A DNA stretch of 7,563 bases from an uncultured Bacteroidales bacterium (GCA_937906165.1 CALCYA010000020.1:1-7563); one strand, 5' to 3'; counted from the first letter of the stretch, positions 1 to 7,160 are shown. Notes: generated by a model not told the origin, from the sequence alone. A program made the numbers and translations.

Positions 1-62
1 AATTTTAAGTTATAAGACTTAGATATTACCAGCTATTAGTAAGTATATAATATGGGAATTTC

Positions 63-1088
63 ATGGCAAATCGAAAAGAAATAAGAAATAGCACAGCGGA
101 GTTCCTAATCTTTCAAATTGAAGGGAAGGAACAAGGTGTGGAAGTCTATTATAAGGATAAAACAGTGTGGTGTACCCAGAAAGCTATGGGTATGCTGTTT
201 GATTGTTCTACAGATAACATCGGGCTTCATCTAAAGAATATTTTTGCCTCCGGGGAACTTGAAAAGGAATCAGTTACCGAGAAAATCTCGGCAACTGCTT
301 CCGATGGCAAGAAATATATGACGCAGTTTTACAATCTCGATGCTGTCATTAGCGTAGGCTATCGTGTGAACAGCATCCGGGCAACTCAATTCCGTCAATG
401 GGCGACAAGCGTATTGCGAGAGTTTGCTATACGTGGATATGTTTTGGATAAGAAGAGAATGGAGAACGGTTCGTTCCTTGGCGAAGATTATTTTGAGCAT
501 CTGTTGGCTGAAATTCGGGAGATTAGACTATCGGAACGTCGATTCTACCAGAAACTGACAGATATTTATGCCACTGCCGTAGACTATAATCGGGATGCGC
601 CGACCACACGATTATTTTTCAAGATGATGCAAAACAAGATGCATTATGCTGTTCACGGACGTACAGCCGCGGAACTGATTGTAGAACGAGCTGATGCAGA
701 GCAGGAGCACATGGGACTTACTTCGTGGGAGAATGCACCAGATGGTAAAATCGTAAGGACAGACGTGGCAGTTGCCAAAAACTATCTTAAAGAGGTTGAA
801 CTGGCAGATATGGGACAGTTGGTGAATGGTGTGCTTGAATTGGCTGAAAGAATGGCAAAACGTCATATTCCAATGACAATGGAGGATTGGGCCAAACAGA
901 TAGACACCATTTTGGCTGCTGGTGGTAACGAAGTTCTACAAACGACAGGACAAGTGACTGCAGAACAAGCAAAAGAACATGCAGAAACGGAGTTTGAAAA
1001 GTATCGCATTATACAAGACCGTCTATTCCAAAGTGACTTCGATAGGTTTATGGATGCTCTTCCTTTTGAAGACGGTTCTGAAGAATAA
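63..1088 (+). CDS. rhuM: RhuM-family protein (putative DNA-binding, accessory)
   Basis: Complete 341-residue protein that I recognise as the RhuM family, named after a gene of Salmonella pathogenicity island 3. The recognisable part is the N-terminal half: a VYYKDKTVWCTQ stretch (about 28-39), a helix-turn-helix-like segment (about 39-62), the core around YNLDAVISVGYRVNS (90-104), and a QFRQWATSVLREFAIRGYVLD block (109-129). The latter two resemble phage KilA-N/Bro-like antirepressor modules. The C-terminal half is mostly predicted helix. Biochemical function is unknown. Family members are often found beside type I restriction-modification genes and in genomic islands, so a DNA-associated role is plausible but inferred. 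The start at 63 is the only ATG that fits the family N-terminus; an ATG at 52 is out of frame. No promoter is visible in the 62 bases upstream, so it may be transcribed from genes to the left. Codon and base use is more A/T-rich than in the neighbouring genes, suggesting acquisition by transfer. Confidence 0.85.
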   Translation: MANRKEIRNSTAEFLIFQIEGKEQGVEVYYKDKTVWCTQKAMGMLFDCSTDNIGLHLKNIFASGELEKESVTEKISATASDGKKYMTQFYNLDAVISVGYRVNSIRATQFRQWATSVLREFAIRGYVLDKKRMENGSFLGEDYFEHLLAEIREIRLSERRFYQKLTDIYATAVDYNRDAPTTRLFFKMMQNKMHYAVHGRTAAELIVERADAEQEHMGLTSWENAPDGKIVRTDVAVAKNYLKEVELADMGQLVNGVLELAERMAKRHIPMTMEDWAKQIDTILAAGGNEVLQTTGQVTAEQAKEHAETEFEKYRIIQDRLFQSDFDRFMDALPFEDGSEE

Positions 1089-1182
1089 AACACATGACCG
1101 TTCGAGCAATAATCTTTGCTTTAGCGATGTATTCCTTCGACAAATTTTTCAATTGGAAGAACAAAACTTCTTGAATAATAAA

Positions 1183-1224
1183 AATAAGACAGCGTGTAGC
1201 TTCAAAGCTATACGCTGTCTTGTT
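1183..1224. terminator. Bidirectional terminator between convergent rhuM and dnaK
   Basis: Positions 1183-1201 pair with 1206-1224 to form a 19-bp stem with two G-U pairs on the + strand RNA and a 4-base loop (TCAA). The core arms read GACAGCGTGTAGC and GCTATACGCTGTC. The right side continues TTGTTATTTGATTTTT and the left side is A-rich (AATAATAAAAATAA), so each strand has a U-rich tail in its own direction. It lies between two convergent stop codons (rhuM at 1088, dnaK at 1251), which fits a shared intrinsic terminator. A weaker imperfect hairpin (1148-1175, TTCAA/TTGAA plus GAAG/CTTC) sits just to its left. Confidence 0.8.
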
Positions 1225-1250
1225 ATTTGATTTTTCGTCTGTTTCCCGGA

Positions 1251-3152
1251 TTACTTCACTTCCTCGAACTCGGCATCCTGGACGTCGTTGTTGTTGTCCT
1301 GCTGGCCGGCGTTGCTCTGCTGCTGTGTACCCTGTGCGCCCTGTGCGCCGCTCTGTGCGTACATCTCGGCACTTGCGGTCTGCCATGCGTTGTTGAGCTC
1401 TGCCATGGCGGCGTCGATACCTGCGAGGTCCTGTGCCTTGTGGGCATCCTCGAGCTTCTGTACAGCTGCCTCGATTGGGGCCTTCTTGTCGGCTGGAATC
1501 TTGTCGCCGAGCTCGTTCAGCTGGTTTCTTGTCTGGAATACCATTGAGTCTGCCTGGTTGAGCTTGTCGATCTTCTCGCGCTCCTTCTTGTCGGCATCAG
1601 CATTTGCCTCTGCCTCCTGCTTCATGCGCTCGATCTCCTCCTTGCTCAAGCCTGAAGATGCCTCGATGCGGATAGCCTGCTCCTTACCTGTGGCCTTGTC
1701 CTTTGCCGATACCTTGAGGATACCGTTGGCGTCGATGTCGAATGTTACCTCAATCTGTGGAACACCGCGACGTGCAGGGGCAATGCCTGTGAGGTTGAAC
1801 TGGCCGATAGACTTGTTCTGGTTTGCCATTGGACGCTCGCCCTGGAGAACGTGGATGGTAACCTCTGTCTGGTTGTCGGCTGCGGTTGAGAATGTCTCGC
1901 TCTTCTTGCAAGGGATGGTTGAGTTCGCGTCGATAAGCTTTGTCATAACGCCACCGAGTGTCTCGATACCCATTGAAAGTGGTGTCACGTCAAGGAGCAC
2001 GATGTCACCTACGCCACCCTCCTTGTTGAGGATTGCACCCTGGATGGCTGCGCCCACTGCCACTACCTCGTCGGGGTTAACGCCCTTTGAAGGAGCCTTG
2101 CCGAAGAAATCCTCAACAATCTTCTGTACGGCGGGGATACGTGTAGAACCACCCACGAGGATAATCTCGTCAATCTCTGAGTTGCTCAAGCCAGCGTCGC
2201 TCATGGCCTTCTTGCAAGGCTCAAGACATGCCTGGATAAGGTTGTGTGCGAGTGACTCGAACTTTGCGCGTGTCAATGTCTTTACAAGGTGTTTTGGACC
2301 TGATGCTGTAGCGGTGATGTAAGGGAGGTTGATCTCTGTTGAAGTTGTTGATGACAACTCGATCTTTGCCTTCTCGGCAGCTTCCTTCAAGCGCTGCAAT
2401 GCCATTGGGTCTGCCTTGAGGTCTGTGCCCTCCTCGGCCTTGAACTCGCTTGCAAGCCAGTCGATGATTACCTGGTCGAAATCGTCACCACCGAGGTGTG
2501 TGTCACCGTTGGTAGAGAGAACCTCGAACACGCCGCCGCCGAACTCAAGGATTGAGATATCGAATGTACCGCCACCAAGGTCGAATACAGCAATCTTCAT
2601 ATCCTTGTTTGCCTTGTCGATACCGTATGCAAGAGCAGCTGCTGTAGGCTCGTTCACAATACGCTTTACCTCAAGACCTGCAATCTGGCCGGCCTCCTTT
2701 GTTGCCTGACGCTGGCTGTCGCTGAAGTATGCTGGAACTGTGATTACAGCCTCTGTAACTTCCTGGCCAAGGTACTCCTCGGCTGTCTTCTTCATCTTCT
2801 GGAGAATCATTGCTGAAATCTCCTGTGGAGTGTAAAGGCGACCGTCGATGTCAACGCGTGGCATGTTGTTCTCGTCAACTACCTTATAAGGTACGCGTGA
2901 GATCTCCTTGCTTACCTGTGCCCAGTTCTCACCCATGAAACGCTTGATAGAGAAAACTGTACGCAAAGGGTTTGTTACCGCCTGACGCTTTGCGGGGTCA
3001 CCGATCTTGCGCTCGCCGTTGCCGTCGAATGCCACGATAGATGGAGTGGTGCGCTTACCCTCGCTGTTTGTGATTACTACGGGCTCGTTGCCCTCGAAAA
3101 CTGCTACACATGAGTTTGTTGTACCCAAGTCAATACCAATAATCTTTCCCAT
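1251..3152 (-). CDS. dnaK: Molecular chaperone DnaK (Hsp70)
   Basis: Complete 633-residue Hsp70, the usual bacterial length. It binds hydrophobic stretches of unfolded proteins in the cytoplasm in an ATP-driven cycle with DnaJ and GrpE, neither of which is in this window. The ATPase domain shows the phosphate-1 motif IDLGTTNS (about 7-14), Lys70 in IKRF, NEPTAAALAYG (167-177), phosphate-2 DLGGGTFD (191-198, catalytic Thr196) and the adenosine motif VGGSTRIP (333-340). The interdomain linker VLLDVTPLS is at about 385-393. The substrate-binding beta-sandwich runs to about 500, followed by the helical lid to about 600. A Gln/Gly/Asn-rich flexible tail (600-623) ends in DAEFEEVK, the usual bacterial C-terminus. 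The start gives the canonical MGKIIGIDLG N-terminus. It is preceded by an A/T-rich leader with only a weak AGGA. It is transcribed leftward, alone, from the divergent region. The only promoter-like match on its strand is of sigma-54 type. Confidence 0.98.
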   Translation of the reverse strand: MGKIIGIDLGTTNSCVAVFEGNEPVVITNSEGKRTTPSIVAFDGNGERKIGDPAKRQAVTNPLRTVFSIKRFMGENWAQVSKEISRVPYKVVDENNMPRVDIDGRLYTPQEISAMILQKMKKTAEEYLGQEVTEAVITVPAYFSDSQRQATKEAGQIAGLEVKRIVNEPTAAALAYGIDKANKDMKIAVFDLGGGTFDISILEFGGGVFEVLSTNGDTHLGGDDFDQVIIDWLASEFKAEEGTDLKADPMALQRLKEAAEKAKIELSSTTSTEINLPYITATASGPKHLVKTLTRAKFESLAHNLIQACLEPCKKAMSDAGLSNSEIDEIILVGGSTRIPAVQKIVEDFFGKAPSKGVNPDEVVAVGAAIQGAILNKEGGVGDIVLLDVTPLSMGIETLGGVMTKLIDANSTIPCKKSETFSTAADNQTEVTIHVLQGERPMANQNKSIGQFNLTGIAPARRGVPQIEVTFDIDANGILKVSAKDKATGKEQAIRIEASSGLSKEEIERMKQEAEANADADKKEREKIDKLNQADSMVFQTRNQLNELGDKIPADKKAPIEAAVQKLEDAHKAQDLAGIDAAMAELNNAWQTASAEMYAQSGAQGAQGTQQQSNAGQQDNNNDVQDAEFEEVK

Positions 3153-3224
3153 AATTCCTATTTTTTATTTTATTTATTATTCAACTTTTGTAAAGGCCTG
3201 TTTGTTCGCCTTCACTGGTTATAA

Positions 3225-3240
3225 TGCAAAGTGTGTGCCA
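3225..3240 (-). promoter_or_regulatory. Candidate sigma-54 (-24/-12) promoter of dnaK
   Basis: On the - strand the sequence reads TGGCACACACTTTGCA, a full match to the sigma-54 consensus TGGCAC-N5-TTGCA with 10 bases between the invariant GG (3239-3238) and GC (3227-3226). The predicted start of transcription is near 3214, giving a leader of about 62 nt before dnaK. No TAnnTTTG housekeeping promoter can be found on the - strand between 3153 and 3528. Sigma-54 (rpoN) occurs in many Bacteroidetes, but its control of this gene is my inference from the motif and its position. Confidence 0.45.
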
Positions 3241-3306
3241 AAAGCTTTTTCAGGTGTGAGACTTTGGCAAATCTGTCTGTTGTGGCACGATTTTGTGTTT
3301 GTTGTG

Positions 3307-3331
3307 TGACAATGTGGCAGACAAGGTGTCA
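3307..3331. promoter_or_regulatory. Inverted-repeat cluster, possible activator site upstream of dnaK
   Basis: This stretch contains TGACA-ATG-TGGCA (3307-3319, imperfect inverted repeat, one mismatch between arms), then GACA-AGG-TGTC (3320-3330, perfect) and a further TGTCA half-site (3327-3331). It lies about 100 bp upstream of the predicted dnaK start, the usual distance for a sigma-54 enhancer-binding protein. Further TGGCA copies occur at 3283-3287 and 3265-3269. Binding by any protein is inferred. Confidence 0.3.
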
Positions 3332-3398
3332 GTCTTTTTCGTTGTGATGTCTTGTGATTGCCGGTTTCGGTAGTCTGAGTCATTAAATTGTCAAGATG

Positions 3399-3429
3399 TT
3401 GCATTTTTCTCTTTTTTATACTATCTTTG
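3399..3429 (+). promoter_or_regulatory. Bacteroidetes housekeeping promoter for the polyamine enzyme-recA-peptidase operon
   Basis: TTG at 3399-3401 and TATCTTTG at 3422-3429, separated by 20 bases, match the Bacteroidetes primary-sigma promoter (TTTG-N19-21-TAnnTTTG) with a perfect -7 element. The predicted start of transcription is near 3436, leaving a leader of about 93 nt before the start codon at 3529. No equally good promoter is seen in front of recA or the peptidase gene, so this is probably the main promoter for all three. Confidence 0.75.
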
Positions 3430-3528
3430 TAAAACGCAATTTGCAAAAATGGGCCGTGTTGTTACATGCCCGTTGAAACTGGAATAGAATAAATATATAT
3501 ATTATCAACTTTTAATCGTTTTGAGAGA

Positions 3529-4761
3529 ATGGGAAAAGTTCTGATCATTGGAGCCGGAGGTGTGGCTACTGTTGCGGCGCATAAAGTGTGCCAGAATACT
3601 GATGTGTTTACCGAAGTCATGATTGCCAGCCGCACAAAAAAGAAGTGCGATGCACTGGCTGATGTGCTGAACAAGAAGTACGGAACAAACGTGCAGACGG
3701 CACAGGTGGATGCGGATAGTGTGGAACAGCTTGTAGAACTGCTTGGCGCATACAAGCCCGATATCGTGATGAACCTGGCTTTGCCATATCAGGATCTTAC
3801 CATTATGGAAGCCTGTCTGCAGACCGGTTGCAACTATCTGGATACCGCCAATTATGAGCCTAAGGATGAGGCTCACTTCGAATACAGCTGGCAGTGGGCC
3901 TATCGCGAACGTTTCGAGAAAGCCGGTCTTTGCGCCATCCTGGGTTGCGGATTCGATCCGGGCGTGACCAGTGTGTTTACCGCCTATGCCGCAAAGCATC
4001 ACTTCGATGAGATCCACTATCTGGATATCGTGGACTGCAATGCCGGAAATCATCACAAGGCATTCGCCACCAACTTCAATCCCGAAATCAATATTCGTGA
4101 AATCACCCAGAAGGGACTCTACTACGAGAACGGAAAGTACATCGAGACAGAACCGATGGAGATACATCAGCCATTGAACTATCCCAACATCGGTCCCCGC
4201 GAAAGCTATCTCTTGCATCACGAGGAGATTGAAAGCCTTGTCATAAACTTCCCGACCATCAAGCGTGCCCGTTTCTGGATGACCTTCGGCCAGCAGTACC
4301 TGAACTATCTGGATGTAATCCAGAACATAGGCATGAGCCGCATTGACGAGGTGGAGTACAAGGCGCCAAAGGCTGACGGCACAGGTGAAGAGGTTGTGAA
4401 GATTGTTCCTCTGCAGTTCCTCAAGGCGGTTCTTCCTAATCCGCAGGATCTGGGCGAGAACTACGAAGGTGAGACATCAATCGGTTGCCGCATCCGTGGT
4501 ATCAAGGACGGCAAGGAGCATACATACTATGTCTACAACAACTGCAGTCATCAGGAGGCTTATCAGGAGACCGGTATGCAGGGTGTAAGTTATACTACAG
4601 GTGTTCCTGCAATGATTGGTGCAATGATGTTCTTCAAGGGCTTGTGGAGCAAGCCGGGAGTATGGAACGTTGAGCAGTTCGATCCGGATCCGTTCATGGA
4701 GCAGCTCAATGTTAAGGGTCTGCCATGGCACGAGGAGTTTGATAAGGATCTTGAGCTTTGA
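3529..4761 (+). CDS. Saccharopine dehydrogenase family; probable carboxynorspermidine/carboxyspermidine dehydrogenase
   Basis: Complete 410-residue cytoplasmic oxidoreductase of the saccharopine dehydrogenase family. The N-terminal Rossmann motif GAGGVA (8-13) binds NAD(P)H. Other family blocks are ASRT (33-36), NLALPYQD (82-89), YLDTANYE (103-110) and GCGFDPGVTSVF (139-150). The block order and length match carboxynorspermidine dehydrogenase rather than lysine-forming enzymes. That enzyme joins a diamine to aspartate semialdehyde reductively, and a PLP decarboxylase (NspC/CASDC, not in this window) then removes the carboxyl to yield spermidine or norspermidine. Gut Bacteroides are known to make spermidine this way. 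Which diamine is used cannot be told from sequence. It is the first gene of the probable operon with recA (40-nt gap). The ATG at 3529 gives the expected MGKVLIIGAGG start; the leader upstream is A/T-rich without a strong Shine-Dalgarno. A generic 'saccharopine dehydrogenase' label would be less specific. Confidence 0.85.
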   Translation: MGKVLIIGAGGVATVAAHKVCQNTDVFTEVMIASRTKKKCDALADVLNKKYGTNVQTAQVDADSVEQLVELLGAYKPDIVMNLALPYQDLTIMEACLQTGCNYLDTANYEPKDEAHFEYSWQWAYRERFEKAGLCAILGCGFDPGVTSVFTAYAAKHHFDEIHYLDIVDCNAGNHHKAFATNFNPEINIREITQKGLYYENGKYIETEPMEIHQPLNYPNIGPRESYLLHHEEIESLVINFPTIKRARFWMTFGQQYLNYLDVIQNIGMSRIDEVEYKAPKADGTGEEVVKIVPLQFLKAVLPNPQDLGENYEGETSIGCRIRGIKDGKEHTYYVYNNCSHQEAYQETGMQGVSYTTGVPAMIGAMMFFKGLWSKPGVWNVEQFDPDPFMEQLNVKGLPWHEEFDKDLEL

Positions 4762-4801
4762 TCCTTGCACAATATAGTCATATCGTAATTTTAGAAAATA
4801 A

Positions 4802-5839
4802 ATGGCAAAGAAAGAAGAATTGGAAAACCTTGCAGGCAATGAAAAGCTCCGCGCTTTGCAGGCTGCAATGGACAAGATAGAGAAGAACTTCGGCAAGGGC
4901 TCGATAATGAAGCTCGGCGACGACAGCTTCGAGGATGTCGAGGTGATTCCTACAGGCTCGGTGGGTCTTAACGCTGCACTCGGTGTGGGCGGTTACCCAC
5001 GTGGCCGAATAATAGAGATTTACGGTCCCGAGTCATCGGGTAAGACAACATTGGCAATCCACGCCATTGCTGAGGCACAGAAGATGGGCGGCATCGCTGC
5101 CATCATCGACGCCGAGCACGCTTTCGACCGCTTCTATGCACAGAAGTTGGGTGTGGACATCGACAACCTGCTGATATCGCAGCCCGACTGTGGCGAGCAG
5201 GCTCTGGAGATTGCCGAGCAGCTTATCCGTTCATCGGCTATCGATATTGTTGTCATTGACTCTGTTGCAGCGTTGACCCCTAAAGCCGAGATTGAGGGCG
5301 AGATGGGTGACAACAAGGTCGGTCTTCAGGCGCGCCTCATGTCACAGGCGCTCCGCAAACTCACCTCTGCAATCAGCAAGACAAAGACAACATGTATCTT
5401 CATCAACCAGCTGCGTGAGAAAATCGGTATCATGTTCGGCAACCCCGAGACAACTACCGGCGGTAACGCTCTTAAATTCTATGCTTCGGTGCGCCTCGAT
5501 ATCCGTCGCGTGAGCCAGCTCAAGGATGGTGAGGATGCTGTCGGCAACTCTGTACGTGTCAAGGTTGTGAAGAACAAAGTGGCTCCTCCGTTCCGCAAGG
5601 CTGAGTTCGACATCATGTTCGGCGAGGGTATCTCACGTACGGGCGAGATCGTAGATCTGGGTGTGCAGTACGGTGTCATAAAGAAGAGCGGCTCTTTCTT
5701 CAGCTACAACGAGACCAAGCTTGCCCAGGGACGTGACCGCACAAAGGCGCTTATTGCCGACAATCCCGAGCTTGCAGAGGAACTTGAGGCAAAGATTGCC
5801 GAGGCAATGAAAGGCGGCGTTGAGGAGGCTGCCGAGTAA
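4802..5839 (+). CDS. recA: Recombinase RecA
   Basis: Complete 345-residue RecA. It forms ATP-dependent filaments on single-stranded DNA, catalyses homologous pairing and strand exchange, and in organisms with LexA triggers its self-cleavage. Visible parts: N-terminal helix used in filament assembly (about 1-33), Walker A GPESSGKT (75-82, Lys81), catalytic Glu105 in DAEHAFD, Walker B VVIDSVAAL (150-158), and the DNA-binding loop region from INQLREKIG through NPETTTGGNALKFY (201-227). The C-terminus is acidic (GGVEEAAE), as is usual. The sequence IISQPDCGEQALEI-like block and DAEHAFDRFYA are of Bacteroidetes type. The ATG at 4802 gives the standard MAKKEE start, preceded by an A-rich stretch without Shine-Dalgarno. 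It lies 40 nt after the dehydrogenase and 34 nt before the peptidase, so it is probably cotranscribed with both. I see no LexA-type operator of the E. coli kind in the gap. Confidence 0.98.
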   Translation: MAKKEELENLAGNEKLRALQAAMDKIEKNFGKGSIMKLGDDSFEDVEVIPTGSVGLNAALGVGGYPRGRIIEIYGPESSGKTTLAIHAIAEAQKMGGIAAIIDAEHAFDRFYAQKLGVDIDNLLISQPDCGEQALEIAEQLIRSSAIDIVVIDSVAALTPKAEIEGEMGDNKVGLQARLMSQALRKLTSAISKTKTTCIFINQLREKIGIMFGNPETTTGGNALKFYASVRLDIRRVSQLKDGEDAVGNSVRVKVVKNKVAPPFRKAEFDIMFGEGISRTGEIVDLGVQYGVIKKSGSFFSYNETKLAQGRDRTKALIADNPELAEELEAKIAEAMKGGVEEAAE

Positions 5840-5873
5840 GGAGTATCAGTAACTAATTTTTTATTAAAATACT

Positions 5874-7067
5874 ATGAAGAAATCCATTTTGTTTGCAGCG
5901 CTGGCGTTTGTTGGCCTCGGCGCTTTTGCACAGGAGGAAGCCAAGTCTCCTGATTTCACTGTGGTAAAGGAGAACCCTATCACAAGTATAAAGAACCAGA
6001 ACCAGGCAGGTACATGCTGGTGCTACTCTTCACTCGCTTTCATCGAGTCGGAGTTGCTACGTATGGGTAAGGGCGAGTATGACTTTGCCGAGATGTTCAT
6101 TGTGCACAATACATATCTTGACCGTGCCGACAAGGCTGTACGCACACATGGTGACATCTCTTTCTCACAGGGCGGTTCTTTCTATGATGTTGTCTATGGT
6201 ATGGAGAAGTTCGGTCTCGTTCCCGAGGCTGAGATGCGTCCAGGTGTAATGTACGGTAAGGAACTGAGCGTTCACAACGAGCTTTCTGCAGTTAGTGATG
6301 CTGTTGTTGCTGCAATCGCAAAGGGCAAGCACCGCAGTCTGCAGGTTGACTCTGAAGGCCAGCCACTGTGGAAGAAGGCTATCACAGCCGTTCATGACAT
6401 CTATCTTGGTGTACGTCCTGAGAAGTTTACATACAACGGTAAGGAGTACACTCCGAAGTCATTCTATGAGTCATTGGGCCTGAAGGCTGAGGATTACATC
6501 TCTTTGACATCTTACACACATCATCCTTTCTATGAGCCATTCGTTCTCGAGATCCAGGACAACTGGCGCTGGGCTGAGTCTTACAACCTCCCTATCGACG
6601 AGTTGATGCAGGTGTTCGACAATGCTATCATGGAGGGTTATACTATCGCTTGGGGTAGCGACGTAAGTGAGGCTGGCTTCACACGCGACGGTACAGCAGT
6701 TATGCCCGATAATGCAAAGAAGGCAGATCTCGAGGGCTCTGATATGGCAAAGTGGCTCAAACTGAGCGAAGAGGAGAAGAAGAACACTCCAAAGCCATCA
6801 AGCGAGAAGTGGTGTACACAGGAGGAGCGCCAGATTGCATATGACAACTGGGAGACAACTGACGACCACGGTATGCAGATTTTCGGTATCGCAAAGGATA
6901 AGGACGGTGTTGAGTATTATATGGTAAAGAACTCTTGGGGTGAGGCCGGCAAGTACAAAGGTATCTGGTACGCATCTAAGGCATTTGTTCGTTACAAGAC
7001 TATGAACATCGTTGTTCACAAGGATGCTATCCCAAAGGATATCCGCAAGAAGCTCGGTATCAAGTAA
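5874..7067 (+). CDS. Exported C1-family cysteine peptidase, aminopeptidase C/bleomycin hydrolase-like
   Basis: Complete 397-residue papain-fold peptidase. The first 19 residues form a Sec signal peptide (MKK, hydrophobic core, GAFA just before Gln20); with no lipobox cysteine it should be a soluble periplasmic or secreted enzyme. The active site is intact: oxyanion Gln42 and nucleophile Cys48 in NQNQAGTCWCYSS (spacing of six as in papain), His332 in DDHGM, and Asn353 in KNSWG. The DHGM form of the His motif and the large insertions between Cys and His place it in subfamily C1B (PepC/bleomycin hydrolase), which removes N-terminal residues from peptides; the classical members are cytoplasmic. 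The protein is slightly shorter than the typical 440-450 residues of those enzymes. It lies 34 nt after recA, probably in the same transcript, and is followed by a strong hairpin. No substrate can be named from sequence, and an endopeptidase role is not excluded. Confidence 0.9.
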   Translation: MKKSILFAALAFVGLGAFAQEEAKSPDFTVVKENPITSIKNQNQAGTCWCYSSLAFIESELLRMGKGEYDFAEMFIVHNTYLDRADKAVRTHGDISFSQGGSFYDVVYGMEKFGLVPEAEMRPGVMYGKELSVHNELSAVSDAVVAAIAKGKHRSLQVDSEGQPLWKKAITAVHDIYLGVRPEKFTYNGKEYTPKSFYESLGLKAEDYISLTSYTHHPFYEPFVLEIQDNWRWAESYNLPIDELMQVFDNAIMEGYTIAWGSDVSEAGFTRDGTAVMPDNAKKADLEGSDMAKWLKLSEEEKKNTPKPSSEKWCTQEERQIAYDNWETTDDHGMQIFGIAKDKDGVEYYMVKNSWGEAGKYKGIWYASKAFVRYKTMNIVVHKDAIPKDIRKKLGIK

Positions 7068-7100
7068 TAGCTACAGGCGCAGTGTCGCTCAATGAGTAGC

Positions 7101-7160
7101 GATACAATACAACAAAAGCAGCTGCAGACAAATCTGCGGCTGTTTTTGTTGTATTGTATT
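7101..7160. terminator. Long hairpin terminator after the peptidase gene
   Basis: Positions 7101-7128 pair with 7133-7160 in 28 consecutive base pairs without a mismatch (three are G-U) around the loop CAAA. The G/C-rich upper part (GCAGCTGCAGA against TCTGCGGCTG) is followed on the + strand by TTTTTGTTGTATT, so an RNA polymerase from the peptidase gene meets a stem then a U-tract; the A-rich left arm gives the same in the other direction. It begins 33 nt after the stop codon. It is much longer than an ordinary intrinsic terminator. Confidence 0.75.

Noticed and set aside
1048..1386. Open frames on both strands crossing the rhuM-dnaK junction
   Set aside because: They run through the terminator hairpin and the ends of both real genes, with low-complexity repetitive translations and no family features.
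1288..2322. A 344-codon open frame on the + strand opposite dnaK
   Set aside because: It lies wholly antisense to a highly conserved dnaK, shows no family features, and long open antisense frames are a known by-product of Hsp70 codon bias.
3283..3300. Second sigma-54-like match on the + strand (TGGCACG followed by TTTTGTG)
   Set aside because: The -12 GC is GT and the spacing to the GG is off by one, so it does not meet the consensus.
3505..4221. A 238-codon open frame on the - strand opposite the dehydrogenase gene
   Set aside because: Antisense to a gene with clear family motifs; no recognisable domain, and it overlaps the forward promoter leader.
3529..4761. Lysine-pathway saccharopine dehydrogenase assignment
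   Set aside because: Bacteroidales make lysine by the diaminopimelate route, and the motif pattern and length fit the carboxynorspermidine dehydrogenase branch better.
4765..4793. Possible separate recA promoter (TTG-N18-TAATTTTA)
   Set aside because: The -7 element lacks the final G, the spacing is short, and transcription would begin almost on the start codon.
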